A stretch of 64,000 bases of DNA from Azospira restricta (lineage in GTDB: Bacteria > Pseudomonadota > Gammaproteobacteria > Burkholderiales > Rhodocyclaceae), in contig NZ_CP064781.1 of the NCBI RefSeq assembly GCF_016858125.1, positions 2,117,501 through 2,181,500 on the forward strand, in the 5' to 3' direction. A program made the position numbers and the translations under genes. Below the pieces are notes generated by a model. It did not search any database. It saw only the letters and a program-made list of their open reading frames with translations, and had not been told where the DNA came from. Within the stretch, counting starts at the first letter, position 1. Every line of letters starts with the position of its first letter. Shown one piece after another: positions 19,514 through 27,503 of this stretch.

Positions 19514-20826
19514 CGCAGTGCGGCCTCCAGCGCGGCGGCGGCGGCGGCGGCGAGGAAGGCCGCGTCGTCGTCGCCGAGGATGTAGGGGGGCATGAAGTAG
19601 ACGGTGTTGCCCATCGGCCGCAGCAGCAGCTCGCGCGCCAGCGCCTCGCGGTAGAAGCGGCGGCCGAAGCCCACGTCCGCCTCGACGTCGAACGCGAGGA
19701 TCATGCCGCGGCGGCGGAAGTGGCGGACTTTTTCATGCGCGGCGAGCGGGGCGAGCAGCGCTTCGAGCTTGTCGCCGCGCGCCCGGTTCTTCGCCAGCAC
19801 GTCGTCCTCGGCGAAGAGGTCGAGCGTCGCCAGCGCCGCGCGGCAGGCGAGCGCGTTGCCGGTGTAGGAGTGCGAATGCAGGAAGCCGCGCGCCGTCGCG
19901 TCGTCGTAGAAGGCTTCATACACGCGGTCGGTGGTGAGCACGACCGACAGCGGCAGGTAGCCGCCGGAGATGCCCTTCGACAGGCACAGGAAATCCGGCT
20001 TGATGCCGGCCTGCTCGTGCGCGAAGAAGGTGCCGCTGCGGCCGCAGCCGACGGCGATCTCGTCGCAGATCAGATGTACCTCGAAGCGGTCGCACAAGGC
20101 GCGGGCGAGGCGCAGGTATTCCGGGTCGTGCATCGCCATGCCGGCGGCACCCTGCACCAGCGGCTCGACGATCAGCGCGGCGATGCGCTCGTGGTGGTCT
20201 TCGAGGAAGGTCTCCAGCGCGGCGGCGGCGCGGCGGGCGACGTCCGCCGCCGTTTCCCCCGGCGCGGCCTGGCGCGCGTCCGGCGAGGGCACGACGTGCG
20301 CGGCGCGGATCAGCGGTGCATAGGCATCGCGGAAGATGGCGACGTCGGTGACCGCCAGCGCGCCGACGGTCTCGCCGTGGTAGCCGCCGGCGAGCGCGAC
20401 GAACTCGCGCTTTTCCGGGCGCCCGGTGTTCTGCCAGTAGTGGAAGGACATCTTCAGCGCGATCTCGGTCGCCGAGGCGCCGTCCGAGGCATAGAAGCAA
20501 TGCCCGAGCGCGCCGCCGGTGAGCGCCGAGAGGCGCTCGGAGAGCTGCACCACCGGTTCGTGCGTGAAGCCGGCGAGGATCACGTGTTCGAGCCGGCCGA
20601 GCTGGTCGGCGAGCGCGGCGTTGATGCGCGGGTTGCAGTGGCCGAAGAGGTTCACCCACCACGAGCTGATGCCGTCGAGGTAGCGGCGGCCGTCGGCGTC
20701 GTACAGCCACAGCCCTTCGCCGCGGACCACCGGCACGAGGGGAAGGTCCGCCGCGTGCTGCTTCATCTGCGTGCACGGGTGCCAGACGGCGGCGAGGCTG
20801 CGCCGCAGGAGGTCGGCGTTGCTCAT
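19510..20826 (-). CDS. bioA: Adenosylmethionine-8-amino-7-oxononanoate aminotransferase
   Basis: Class III aminotransferase of 438 aa that makes 7,8-diaminopelargonate. The start HPCTQMKQHAADLPL, the substrate segment DGISSWWVNLFGH, Asp255 in CDEIAVGCGRSG and PLP Lys284 in CLSKGISGGYLPLS are all present. It is the first bio gene, 9 bp after a DUF2863 gene on the same strand, so transcription probably begins further upstream. The biotin synthase gene bioB is not in the window. Confidence 0.96.
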   Translation of the reverse strand: MSNADLLRRSLAAVWHPCTQMKQHAADLPLVPVVRGEGLWLYDADGRRYLDGISSWWVNLFGHCNPRINAALADQLGRLEHVILAGFTHEPVVQLSERLSALTGGALGHCFYASDGASATEIALKMSFHYWQNTGRPEKREFVALAGGYHGETVGALAVTDVAIFRDAYAPLIRAAHVVPSPDARQAAPGETAADVARRAAAALETFLEDHHERIAALIVEPLVQGAAGMAMHDPEYLRLARALCDRFEVHLICDEIAVGCGRSGTFFAHEQAGIKPDFLCLSKGISGGYLPLSVVLTTDRVYEAFYDDATARGFLHSHSYTGNALACRAALATLDLFAEDDVLAKNRARGDKLEALLAPLAAHEKVRHFRRRGMILAFDVEADVGFGRRFYREALARELLLRPMGNTVYFMPPYILGDDDAAFLAAAAAAALEAALR

Positions 20827-20835
20827 TTCCGGTGG

Positions 20836-22011
20836 CTAGTGCAGCGTCTGCGGCGGTGCGTCGTGGCCCTGTTCGGGCATCTCCGGATGCACCACCTCGC
20901 CCTCGGCGTTGGGGTAGAGCGGCATGCCGCAGTCGTCGCAGAACTCGAAGGGGAAGGGGTGGTCGTGGAAGACGATCTCCTTCAGCCCGCATTCGCGCAG
21001 CACGGACTCGATCTCGCCGACGGCGTCGGTGTTCTCGTCCTCGGTGCCGAGCAGCGGCCAGACAACGCCGTGGTGCAGGTTGTCGCGCTCGCGCGGGCCG
21101 AAGCCGATGCGGTATTCCTCCAGCCGGCGGTCGTGGAAGGGGCCGATCACCGCGCGCAGCTGGTCGGCCGCCACGCCCAGCGTGGTCTGCAGGAAGGCCA
21201 CCGAGGCGCGCAGCGAATACGGGCGCGAGGCCTTGTCGGCGGCGCGGCAGGCGGCGTGGTAGGCGTCGGGCAGCAGCGGCTGGTAGGCGCAGCCGGTGAG
21301 CAGCGGCTCGAGGTTGGGGCCACCCTGCTTGATCCATTCCTTCTGCGCCGATTCGCGCGAGCCGTCCTTCTCGTTCCAGCGGAAGATCGGCAGGCCGCGG
21401 CGCACGGCGACGGCGCCGACCAGGTAGCGCACGTCGGAGAGGAAACGGTTGGTTTCGTCGAAGTTCTCGGTGTCGAGCGTCAGGTTGCGTCCCTCGAGCG
21501 CGGCGGCGCCGAGTTCGCGCTGCAGCTGCCAGGTGTCGACGAAGCTGCGCGGCAGCTGGTCCGGGCTGAACAGGTAGTCGGTCAGCGCGATCTGCGTGCC
21601 GGCGGCGAAGGCGTGTGCGCCGAGCTGGGTCTTGAGCGCGTCGAGCGCGGGCTTCGGCAGCGTGCCGGAGGGGATCGAATAGCGCGACCAGGCGAGCACC
21701 GGTACGGCGAAGAGCAGGATGTCGAAGTCCTCGCCGGCGTGCGCCAGCGTGCCCGTTTCGGCGCGCGCCTCGACCATGTCGGCGAGTTCGTCGTGGGCGG
21801 TCGGGTTGGTGTCGAACAGGCGGTCGAGCGCGGCGTTGAGGTCGTCCTCGGCGCCGGACTGCAGCAGGCTGTCGACCAGTTCGGCGAGGCGGCCCTCCCA
21901 ATAGGCGTCCTCGATCTTGCTGCCCGATTCGGCGAGGCCGGCGGCGAGGCGGGCAAGTTCGGTGGCGTCGGCGGAGATGCGGCTGCGGGAGGCGAAACGG
22001 CTGCGTTTCAT
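20836..22011 (-). CDS. DUF2863 family protein
   Basis: Protein of 391 aa that I recognise as the betaproteobacterial DUF2863 family from MKRSRFASRSRISADATELARLAAGLAESGSKIEDAYWE at the N-terminus. Function unknown. Near the C-terminus FCDDCGMPLYP forms a Cys-x-x-Cys knuckle that could bind zinc. No signal peptide or membrane segment. The ATG at 22011 gives the family start; a TATAAT lies about 30 bp upstream on this strand. Only 9 bp separate it from bioA, so it probably shares the bio transcript. Whether it takes part in biotin metabolism is unknown. Confidence 0.85.
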   Translation of the reverse strand: MKRSRFASRSRISADATELARLAAGLAESGSKIEDAYWEGRLAELVDSLLQSGAEDDLNAALDRLFDTNPTAHDELADMVEARAETGTLAHAGEDFDILLFAVPVLAWSRYSIPSGTLPKPALDALKTQLGAHAFAAGTQIALTDYLFSPDQLPRSFVDTWQLQRELGAAALEGRNLTLDTENFDETNRFLSDVRYLVGAVAVRRGLPIFRWNEKDGSRESAQKEWIKQGGPNLEPLLTGCAYQPLLPDAYHAACRAADKASRPYSLRASVAFLQTTLGVAADQLRAVIGPFHDRRLEEYRIGFGPRERDNLHHGVVWPLLGTEDENTDAVGEIESVLRECGLKEIVFHDHPFPFEFCDDCGMPLYPNAEGEVVHPEMPEQGHDAPPQTLH

Positions 22012-22038
22012 GAAACGGCTTCCTCTGGATAATTCGTA

Positions 22039-22044
22039 ATTATA
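22039..22044 (-). promoter_or_regulatory. Probable -10 element of the DUF2863-bio transcript
   Basis: On the minus strand a perfect TATAAT lies about 30 bp before the DUF2863 start, in the short divergent spacer shared with yaaA. No good -35 is visible at 17 bp. Confidence 0.4.
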
Positions 22045-22144
22045 ACAAGGCCGGCGGGCGCCCCTCTCGGCTAAAATTCGCCGCCAACGCGCGGCACAGC
22101 GCGAACGATCCGCAACTGATGCGACCAACCCCACGGAGCCCCGA

Positions 22145-22918
22145 TTGATCCTCGTCCTGTCCCCCGCCAAGCGGCTCGATTACGAGACGCCGCCGGTCAC
22201 CGACCGCTTCACCGAACCGCGCCTGCTCGACCAGTCGGCGCTCTTGATCGAACGCCTGCGCGAACTGTCGCCGGCCGAGATCGCCTCGCTGATGTCGCTC
22301 TCCGATCCGCTCGCGGCGCTCAACCATGCGCGCTACGCCGACTGGCAGCCGCCGTTTACGCCGGCGAACGCGAAGCCGGCGGCGCTCGCCTTCGCCGGCG
22401 ACGTCTACGAGGGGCTGGACGCGGCGACGCTGCCGGCGAAGGCGCTCGACTGGCTGCAGGCGCACGCGCGCATCCTCTCCGGCCTCTACGGCGTGTTGCG
22501 TCCGCTCGACCTGATGCAGCCCTACCGGCTGGAAATGGGCACCCGGCTCGCCAACGCGCGCGGCAAGGACCTCTACGCCTTCTGGGGCGAGCGCATCTCC
22601 GAATTGCTGCAGGCCGACCTCGCCGCGGCGAAGGCGCAGGTGCTGGTCAACCTCGCCTCGGAGGAGTACTTCAAGGCGGTGCGGCCGGCGCGGCTCGGCG
22701 TGCCGGTGGTGCAGCCGGTGTTCGAGGACTGGAAGGGCGGCCGCTACAAGGTGGTCAGCTTCTTCGCCAAGCGCGCACGCGGGCTGATGGCGCGCTACGC
22801 GGCCGAGCACCGCCTGCGCGACGCCGCGGCACTGCAGGCCTTCGCCGTCGACGGCTACGCCTTCGCCGCGGAAGCGTCCGACGACGCCCGCTGGGTGTTC
22901 CGCCGCCGCGTCGCCTGA
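22145..22918 (+). CDS. yaaA: Peroxide stress protein YaaA (UPF0246)
   Basis: Protein of 257 aa of the YaaA/DUF328 family, which lowers free iron and DNA damage under peroxide in E. coli. [56 protein letters not shown] and [11 protein letters not shown] are unmistakable. The start is TTG at 22145, since no ATG fits and the family begins here; GGAG lies nearby upstream. The stop codon lies within the first copy of a 48-bp tandem repeat. Confidence 0.95.
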   Translation: MILVLSPAKRLDYETPPVTDRFTEPRLLDQSALLIERLRELSPAEIASLMSLSDPLAALNHARYADWQPPFTPANAKPAALAFAGDVYEGLDAATLPAKALDWLQAHARILSGLYGVLRPLDLMQPYRLEMGTRLANARGKDLYAFWGERISELLQADLAAAKAQVLVNLASEEYFKAVRPARLGVPVVQPVFEDWKGGRYKVVSFFAKRARGLMARYAAEHRLRDAAALQAFAVDGYAFAAEASDDARWVFRRRVA

Positions 22919-23009
22919 GTATTGCGCTTCGCGCAATACGAAGAAGTACTCTCGGGGTGCGCCTGAGTATTGCGCTTCGCGCAATACGAAGAAGTCCTCT
23001 CGGGGGACG
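22913..23009. repeat. Two tandem copies of a 48-bp palindromic repeat
   Basis: Copy 1 is 22913-22960 and copy 2 is 22961-23008/9, differing at only a few positions near the 3' ends. Each copy contains the palindrome TATTGCGCTTCGCGCAATA followed by CGAAGAAGT and CTCGGGG. The first copy includes the yaaA stop codon. RNA from either strand would fold into a stable hairpin. Confidence 0.85.
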
Positions 23010-23067
23010 CCCGAGCGCGGATTTTTCGCTGGTCTATACTGCCAGCATGACTTACCGGGAGATTCCG

Positions 23068-23409
23068 ATGCGCGCATTCCTTTCCCTGCTGCTGCTCGGC
23101 GCCGCGCTGCCGGCGGCGGCGCAGTACGCTCCGCCGAACGACCAGACCGTGCTCTACGGCGTCAAGAAGAACCAGATGCCGCAGGGCGTGGTGATCGAGC
23201 AGGGGGCGGCGGCGCCCGGCATCCCGACCAGCGGCACGCAGCAGATGCAGCAGCTGAAGCAGAACCAGCCCGGCTACTACAACGCGCCGCAGCGCGGCCC
23301 GAACGTGATCTACCGCGACCGCAAGGACAAGGGGCTGACGGTGATCACCGGCCCCGACGGCACTACCGTCTGCCGCGACGTCAGCGGCCGCGTCACCGTC
23401 TGCAACTGA
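23068..23409 (+). CDS. Small exported protein of unknown function
   Basis: Protein of 113 aa with a clear signal peptide (MRAFLSLLLLGAALPAAAQ) and a mature part rich in Gln, Pro and Gly. It contains TVLYGVKKNQMPQGVVIEQGAAAPGIP and ends in GPDGTTVCRDVSGRVTVCN with two Cys that could form a disulfide. The ATG at 23068 was chosen over one 7 codons upstream because GGGAGA precedes it. No family recognised. It is followed by another exported-protein gene on the same strand. Confidence 0.7.
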   Translation: MRAFLSLLLLGAALPAAAQYAPPNDQTVLYGVKKNQMPQGVVIEQGAAAPGIPTSGTQQMQQLKQNQPGYYNAPQRGPNVIYRDRKDKGLTVITGPDGTTVCRDVSGRVTVCN

Positions 23410-23467
23410 GCCTGCGGCGCGGGGCGCGCGCCGCATCTCCGGGCAACGAGCAATGGGAGGTACGACC

Positions 23468-23893
23468 ATGAAAGCATGGAAAACCCCGGGCCGCGCGGCG
23501 GCGCTGCTGCTTGCCGGCGCGTTGTCGATGCTGCCGGCCGTGGCGCAGGACGAGGAGGTGCAGACCGCCGGCAACGTTTCCTGGGTGTCCGGCGGTACCG
23601 GCGAGGAGTCGCGCGAGCGCCTCGCTGCGCTCGGCACGGGCTTCGGCTTCAACCTGAAGGTGACCTTCGCGCTCGCCGGCGGCGATTACCTGAGCGCGGT
23701 CGAGGTGCGCATCGTCGACCGTGCCGGCAAGGTGGTGCTGCAGACGACGACCGAGGGCCCGATCCTGCTCGCCCGGCTGCCGGCCGGCAGCTACGATTTC
23801 TTCGCCAGCGTGGACGGCCGCGAGCAGAAGCAGCGGCTGACCGTGACCGCCGGCAAGATGGGCGTGACCGTGTTCCGCTGGCCGGCGCCGTAG
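23468..23893 (+). CDS. Exported carboxypeptidase-regulatory-like protein
   Basis: Protein of 141 aa. A signal peptide (AAALLLAGALSMLPAVAQ) precedes a beta-rich mature part: SAVEVRIVDRAGKVVLQTTTEGPILLARLPAGSYDF. This pattern, ending in LPAGSYDF, is typical of small transthyretin-like or CarboxypepD_reg-like domains that bind in the periplasm. GGGAGG lies upstream of the ATG at 23468. Role unknown. Confidence 0.7.
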   Translation: MKAWKTPGRAAALLLAGALSMLPAVAQDEEVQTAGNVSWVSGGTGEESRERLAALGTGFGFNLKVTFALAGGDYLSAVEVRIVDRAGKVVLQTTTEGPILLARLPAGSYDFFASVDGREQKQRLTVTAGKMGVTVFRWPAP

Positions 23894-23903
23894 CCGGCGG
23901 CCT

Positions 23904-24779
23904 TCAGCACGCGGCGCCGAGCGCGTTCTGCAGGTCGGCGTAGTCGGCCTCGATCTCGTCGCGCAGCGCGAGGTAGGCGGGCGACTGGTACTCGCCGTCC
24001 GGCTCCGGGTCGCCGGCGTGCAGCCGCTCCCATTCGTCGAGGCCGCCGGCGATGATGTTCGCGACATAGACCACTTCCGACAGCGATTCCGGGCGTTCGA
24101 TCGGCACCCGCGGCTGGTCGTGGTCGCGCACAGCCTCGATGATTGGCTCGGGCAGGCCGAGCGCTGCCAGCAGGCTCTCGCCGATGCTCTCGTGCCACTG
24201 CACGATCAGGTAGCGCACGGTGTCCGGACGGCAGCGCAGCTCGTCGTACTGCGCGGCGCGGTAGAGCATGTAGAAGGCGCCGAGGTCGTGCACCAGCCCG
24301 GCGAGCAGCGCGTCCTCGGCGTTCAGCCGGGTCATCCGCCGCGCCAGCACGCGCGCCGCCGCGGCGGTCTTCAGCGTGTGCAGCCACAGCCCCTTCGACA
24401 TGTCGGCGAAGCTGACCAGGTCCTTCGAGCGCAGCAGCTGGTCCATCGCCACCGCCAGCGCCGTCGACCGCGCCAGGTTGAGGCCGACGCGGCTGAGCGC
24501 CGCCTCGACGTCGGCGATCTGCCGGCCGGCGGGGTTGTAGGCGGCGGAGTTGGCGACGCGCAGCAGCTTGACGGCGACCAGCGGCTCCATGCGCACCGCC
24601 TTGGCGATCTGCGGCAGCGAGACGTTCGGGTCGCGCATCACGTTGCGGATCTGCAGCGCGGCGTCGAAGCAGGTCGGGAACGTGACGTCGCCGGAGAGAT
24701 CGCGGGCGATGTCCTCCAGCATCTTGAAGCGCTGCGCCTTCAGCGCTTCGTCCTTCTTGTCCAGGCTTGTGTTGTCCAT
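23904..24779 (-). CDS. HDOD domain signalling protein
   Basis: Protein of 291 aa with an HDOD domain, a degenerate relative of the HD phosphohydrolases used in signalling. FPTCFDAALQIRNVMRDPNVSLPQIAKAVRMEPLVAVKLLRVANSAAYNPAG is the N-terminal HDOD signature, and DALLAGLVHDLGAFYML retains an HD pair. The rest of the metal site (for example in VRDHDQP) is partial, so hydrolase activity is doubtful. The start at 24779 (MDNTS) was chosen because the ORF upstream is out of character. An FNR-like site lies about 115 bp upstream. Confidence 0.88.
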   Translation of the reverse strand: MDNTSLDKKDEALKAQRFKMLEDIARDLSGDVTFPTCFDAALQIRNVMRDPNVSLPQIAKAVRMEPLVAVKLLRVANSAAYNPAGRQIADVEAALSRVGLNLARSTALAVAMDQLLRSKDLVSFADMSKGLWLHTLKTAAAARVLARRMTRLNAEDALLAGLVHDLGAFYMLYRAAQYDELRCRPDTVRYLIVQWHESIGESLLAALGLPEPIIEAVRDHDQPRVPIERPESLSEVVYVANIIAGGLDEWERLHAGDPEPDGEYQSPAYLALRDEIEADYADLQNALGAAC

Positions 24780-24891
24780 GGCGGTTCGTTCTGCTCCCTG
24801 CGTGCACCGCCGGCGCGGCGCACTGTGTGGCAATGATAGATCAGGCGCCCGTCATGATCGCATCGCCGCCGGCGGCGTGCATCCGTCATTG

Positions 24892-24905
24892 TTGACCTGG
24901 ATCAA
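24892..24905. promoter_or_regulatory. FNR/ANR-like binding site
   Basis: TTGAC-CTGG-ATCAA matches the FNR consensus TTGAT-N4-ATCAA at 9 of 10 positions. It lies in the 159-bp spacer upstream of the HDOD gene and just downstream of the Vgb-like gene, so the HDOD gene is the natural target. Confidence 0.5.
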
Positions 24906-24938
24906 GCAAAGCGCATTGTTGGCATTGTTGTCACAGAT

Positions 24939-25925
24939 TCAGCGGATCATGCCGAGCCGCCCGTTGTGGCTGCCCATGTACCAGTAGCGCCCCTGGCCGT
25001 CGATGATCGCCTTGCGGATGCCGACGTTCTTCGACGGCAGCGCGATCACGCGGAAGCGCTCGCTGGCCGGATCGAACAGCGCCACCGTGTCGGTGTCGAT
25101 CTCGTTCGCCCAGACGCGGCCGGCGGCATCCACCGTCACCGCGTAGGGGCCGCCGTTTCGGCCGGCCGGCATAGGGTAGCTGTTCACGATGCGGCGCGCC
25201 TGCGGGTCGACCTTGAGCAACCGGCCGGTGCCGTAGGCGGTGACCCACAGCATGCCGTCCGGCGCCGCCGCGATGCGCCGCGGCTTGCTGCCGTCGCCGG
25301 TGGCGAGGTCGGCGATCTCGCCGCTGCCCGGGTCGAGGCGGCCGAGCTTGTCGCCCGCGAGCCGGCAGAACCAGACGTAGCCCTGGCGGTCGATGGCGAT
25401 GCCGTAGGGGTTGCCCGAGGTCGCGTATTCGGTGATGCGGCCGCTGGTGCGGTCGAGCCGGCCGATGCGCTGCGCGCCCTGCAGCGTGAACCAGATCGTT
25501 CCGCCGTTGTCGATGACCAGCGTGTGCGGGTCACCGCCGGACGGCGCGCGGAACTCGCGGACCTCGCCGGTGACCGGATCGAGGCGGCCGATGGTGCCGT
25601 TGCCGTTGCCGGTGTACCAGGCGATCCCCTCGCGGTCGACGAGCACGCCGTGCGGGTGCGCCCCCTTCGGCAGCTCCCACTCGCGGAACTGCTGGGTCTT
25701 CGGGTCGAAGCGGGCGATGCGATTGCCGCGCATGACGGCGATGAAGATGCTGCCGTCGGGCGCCGGCGCCGGGTCGCGCGCGAATTTCGGCGTCGGCACC
25801 GGCCATTCGCTGACCTGGCCGGCGACTTCGGCGAGGGCGCCGGGGGCGGTGCCGTAGTTGGAACCGCCGGCCCCGGCGGCGAGCGGCAGCAGGAGCAGGG
25901 CGGACAGCAGCGGAGGGCGGGTCAT
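24939..25925 (-). CDS. Exported Vgb-like beta-propeller protein
   Basis: Secreted or periplasmic protein of 328 aa. A signal peptide (LLSALLLLPLAAGAGG) precedes about seven blades of roughly 42 residues, each with a motif such as GRLDPVTGEVREF, AWYTGNGNGTIGRLDP and IWFTLQGAQRIGRLDR. This is the pattern of the virginiamycin B lyase/streptogramin lyase (Vgb) superfamily. The family name does not prove lyase activity; most chromosomal members are of unknown function. The ATG at 25925 has GGAGAACG upstream. It is divergent from proC. Confidence 0.85.
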   Translation of the reverse strand: MTRPPLLSALLLLPLAAGAGGSNYGTAPGALAEVAGQVSEWPVPTPKFARDPAPAPDGSIFIAVMRGNRIARFDPKTQQFREWELPKGAHPHGVLVDREGIAWYTGNGNGTIGRLDPVTGEVREFRAPSGGDPHTLVIDNGGTIWFTLQGAQRIGRLDRTSGRITEYATSGNPYGIAIDRQGYVWFCRLAGDKLGRLDPGSGEIADLATGDGSKPRRIAAAPDGMLWVTAYGTGRLLKVDPQARRIVNSYPMPAGRNGGPYAVTVDAAGRVWANEIDTDTVALFDPASERFRVIALPSKNVGIRKAIIDGQGRYWYMGSHNGRLGMIR

Positions 25926-26099
25926 CGGCGTTCTCCGGCAGACGGTTTCGGGTGGACAGCTGCCCGGTCGGGTTGGTTCTGGCTGGCATCCGGCAGAACA
26001 TTCGTCTGAAAATATCGATGTTAAAAGATAAAACAACTATTAAAGATTTTTTGCAAGGATGATGCGACCACAAAATTGCTTTTATATGGACGATTGTCG

Positions 26100-26128
26100 T
26101 TGACATTGCGTCGTCGGCAGCATAGAGT
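26100..26128 (+). promoter_or_regulatory. Probable sigma-70 promoter of proC-lrp-putA
   Basis: TTGACA at 26100-26105 and TAGAGT at 26123-26128 are separated by 17 bp, placing the transcription start about 40 bp before the proC GTG. The 100 bp upstream is AT-rich, which would suit Lrp-type binding. Confidence 0.55.
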
Positions 26129-26176
26129 TGCCGTCGTTCGTGTTTTTTCCAGTCATCGCGACTGCAAGGAGTCTTT

Positions 26177-26989
26177 GTGGTAGTGAAAAACAATGCGCTG
26201 ATCGTCGGCTGCGGCAACATGGGGGCGGCGCTCGCCGCCGGCTATGCGCGGGCCCACCCTGATGCCCGCGTGCTGGCGGTCGATGCCGACCCGGCGCGGG
26301 CGCGCGCGCTGCTGCCGGCGGCGAGTCCGGTCGCCGTCTGCGCGTCGCCGGCCGAACTCGCCGGCTTCCGGCCGGACCTGGTCGTCCTCGCGCTCAAGCC
26401 GCAGCTGCTGGGCGAAGCGCTGGCCGCCTACCGGCCGCTGTGCGCCGGCGCGCTGGTGGTGTCGATCGCCGCCGGCAGCGCGCTGTCCCGCCTGCGCGAA
26501 CTGCTCGGCGGCCACCGCCGCCTGGCGCGGGCGATGCCCAACCTGGCGGTGGCCGCCGGCGCCGGCATGACCACGCTCTACGGCCCCGGCCTCGACGCCG
26601 CCGATGCCGCGCTGTGCGAAGCGCTGTTCGCCGCCGTCGGCGACGCCGCCTGGGTGGATGACGAGGCGCAGATCGACGCCGCCACCGCCGTCGCCGGCAG
26701 CGGCCCGGCGTACTTCTTCGCGCTGGTCGAGCAGCTGGCCGCCGCCGGCGCGGCCGCCGGGCTGCCGCCGGCGCTCGCCGAGCGCCTGGCGCGCCGGACC
26801 TGCATCGGCGCCGCGGCGCTGCTCGCCGCCGACACGCGCGCCGCCGGCGCACTCAAGGCCGCGGTGTGCAGCCCGCGCGGCACGACCGAGGCCGGGCTGG
26901 CCGCGCTCGAGGGCGGCGGCCTGGCGCCGGCGGTCGCCGCCGCCGTGGCCGCCGCCCACCGCCGCGCGCACGAACTCGCCGCCGCCTGA
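26177..26989 (+). CDS. proC: Pyrroline-5-carboxylate reductase
   Basis: NADPH-dependent last step of proline synthesis, 270 aa. The dinucleotide loop VGCGNMG lies at residues 10-16, and the C-terminal signature is AVAGSGPAYFFALVEQL ... AVCSPRGTTEAGLAALE. The start is GTG at 26177 with AAGGAG upstream. It shares a transcript with an Lrp-type regulator and with putA, so proline synthesis and breakdown genes are grouped. An unusual point is the very high Ala content. Confidence 0.95.
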   Translation: MVVKNNALIVGCGNMGAALAAGYARAHPDARVLAVDADPARARALLPAASPVAVCASPAELAGFRPDLVVLALKPQLLGEALAAYRPLCAGALVVSIAAGSALSRLRELLGGHRRLARAMPNLAVAAGAGMTTLYGPGLDAADAALCEALFAAVGDAAWVDDEAQIDAATAVAGSGPAYFFALVEQLAAAGAAAGLPPALAERLARRTCIGAAALLAADTRAAGALKAAVCSPRGTTEAGLAALEGGGLAPAVAAAVAAAHRRAHELAAA

Positions 26990-27010
26990 ACCTTTCCCGG
27001 AGCAAGACGC

Positions 27011-27493
27011 ATGTACAAACTCGACCAGATCGACCTCGACATCCTCGCCGCGCTGCAGGCCGACGGCCGCATCACCAACGTCGCGCTGGCGCGCCAGGTC
27101 GGCCTCAGCCCGACGCCGTGCCTGGAGCGCGTCAAGTCGCTGGAGGCCGCCGGGCTGATCCAGGGCTACGCCGCGCGGCTGTCGCCGGCGGCGCTCGGCC
27201 TCGGGCTGACCGTCTTCGTCCAGATCGGCATCGAACGCACTTCGCAGGCGGTGTTCGACGACTTCCGCCGCGCCGTGCTGGCGATCCCGGAGATCCAGGA
27301 GTGCCACATGGTCGCCGGCGGCTACGACTACCTGCTGAAGGTGCGCGTCCCCGACATGGCCGCCTACCGCCACTTCCTCGGCGCGGTGCTGTCCGGCGTC
27401 CCCGGCATCCGCGAGACGCACACCTATCCGGTGATGGAGGAGGTCAAGGATTCGTCCGCGGTCCCCTTCGGCCATCTGGTGGCGCAGGCCTGA
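27011..27493 (+). CDS. Lrp/AsnC family transcriptional regulator
   Basis: Regulator of 160 aa. The N-terminal helix-turn-helix reads LDQIDLDILAALQADGRITNVALARQVGLSPTPCLERVKSLEAAGLIQGY, and the C-terminal RAM ligand-binding domain contains VAGGYDYLLKVRVPDMAAY. Position between proC and putA suggests that it senses proline or a related amino acid and activates putA, as PutR does in other proteobacteria. This is inference from position and family. Confidence 0.93.
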   Translation: MYKLDQIDLDILAALQADGRITNVALARQVGLSPTPCLERVKSLEAAGLIQGYAARLSPAALGLGLTVFVQIGIERTSQAVFDDFRRAVLAIPEIQECHMVAGGYDYLLKVRVPDMAAYRHFLGAVLSGVPGIRETHTYPVMEEVKDSSAVPFGHLVAQA

Positions 27494-27503
27494 GGAGACG
27501 ACG

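Noticed and set aside
22913-23009. Tandem repeat considered as a CRISPR array
   Set aside because: Two directly adjacent copies without spacers, and no cas genes in the window.
22040-23077. Minus-strand frame through the 48-bp repeats with REAQYSG peptide repeats
   Set aside because: The peptide repeat only reflects the DNA tandem repeat, and the remainder is antisense to yaaA.
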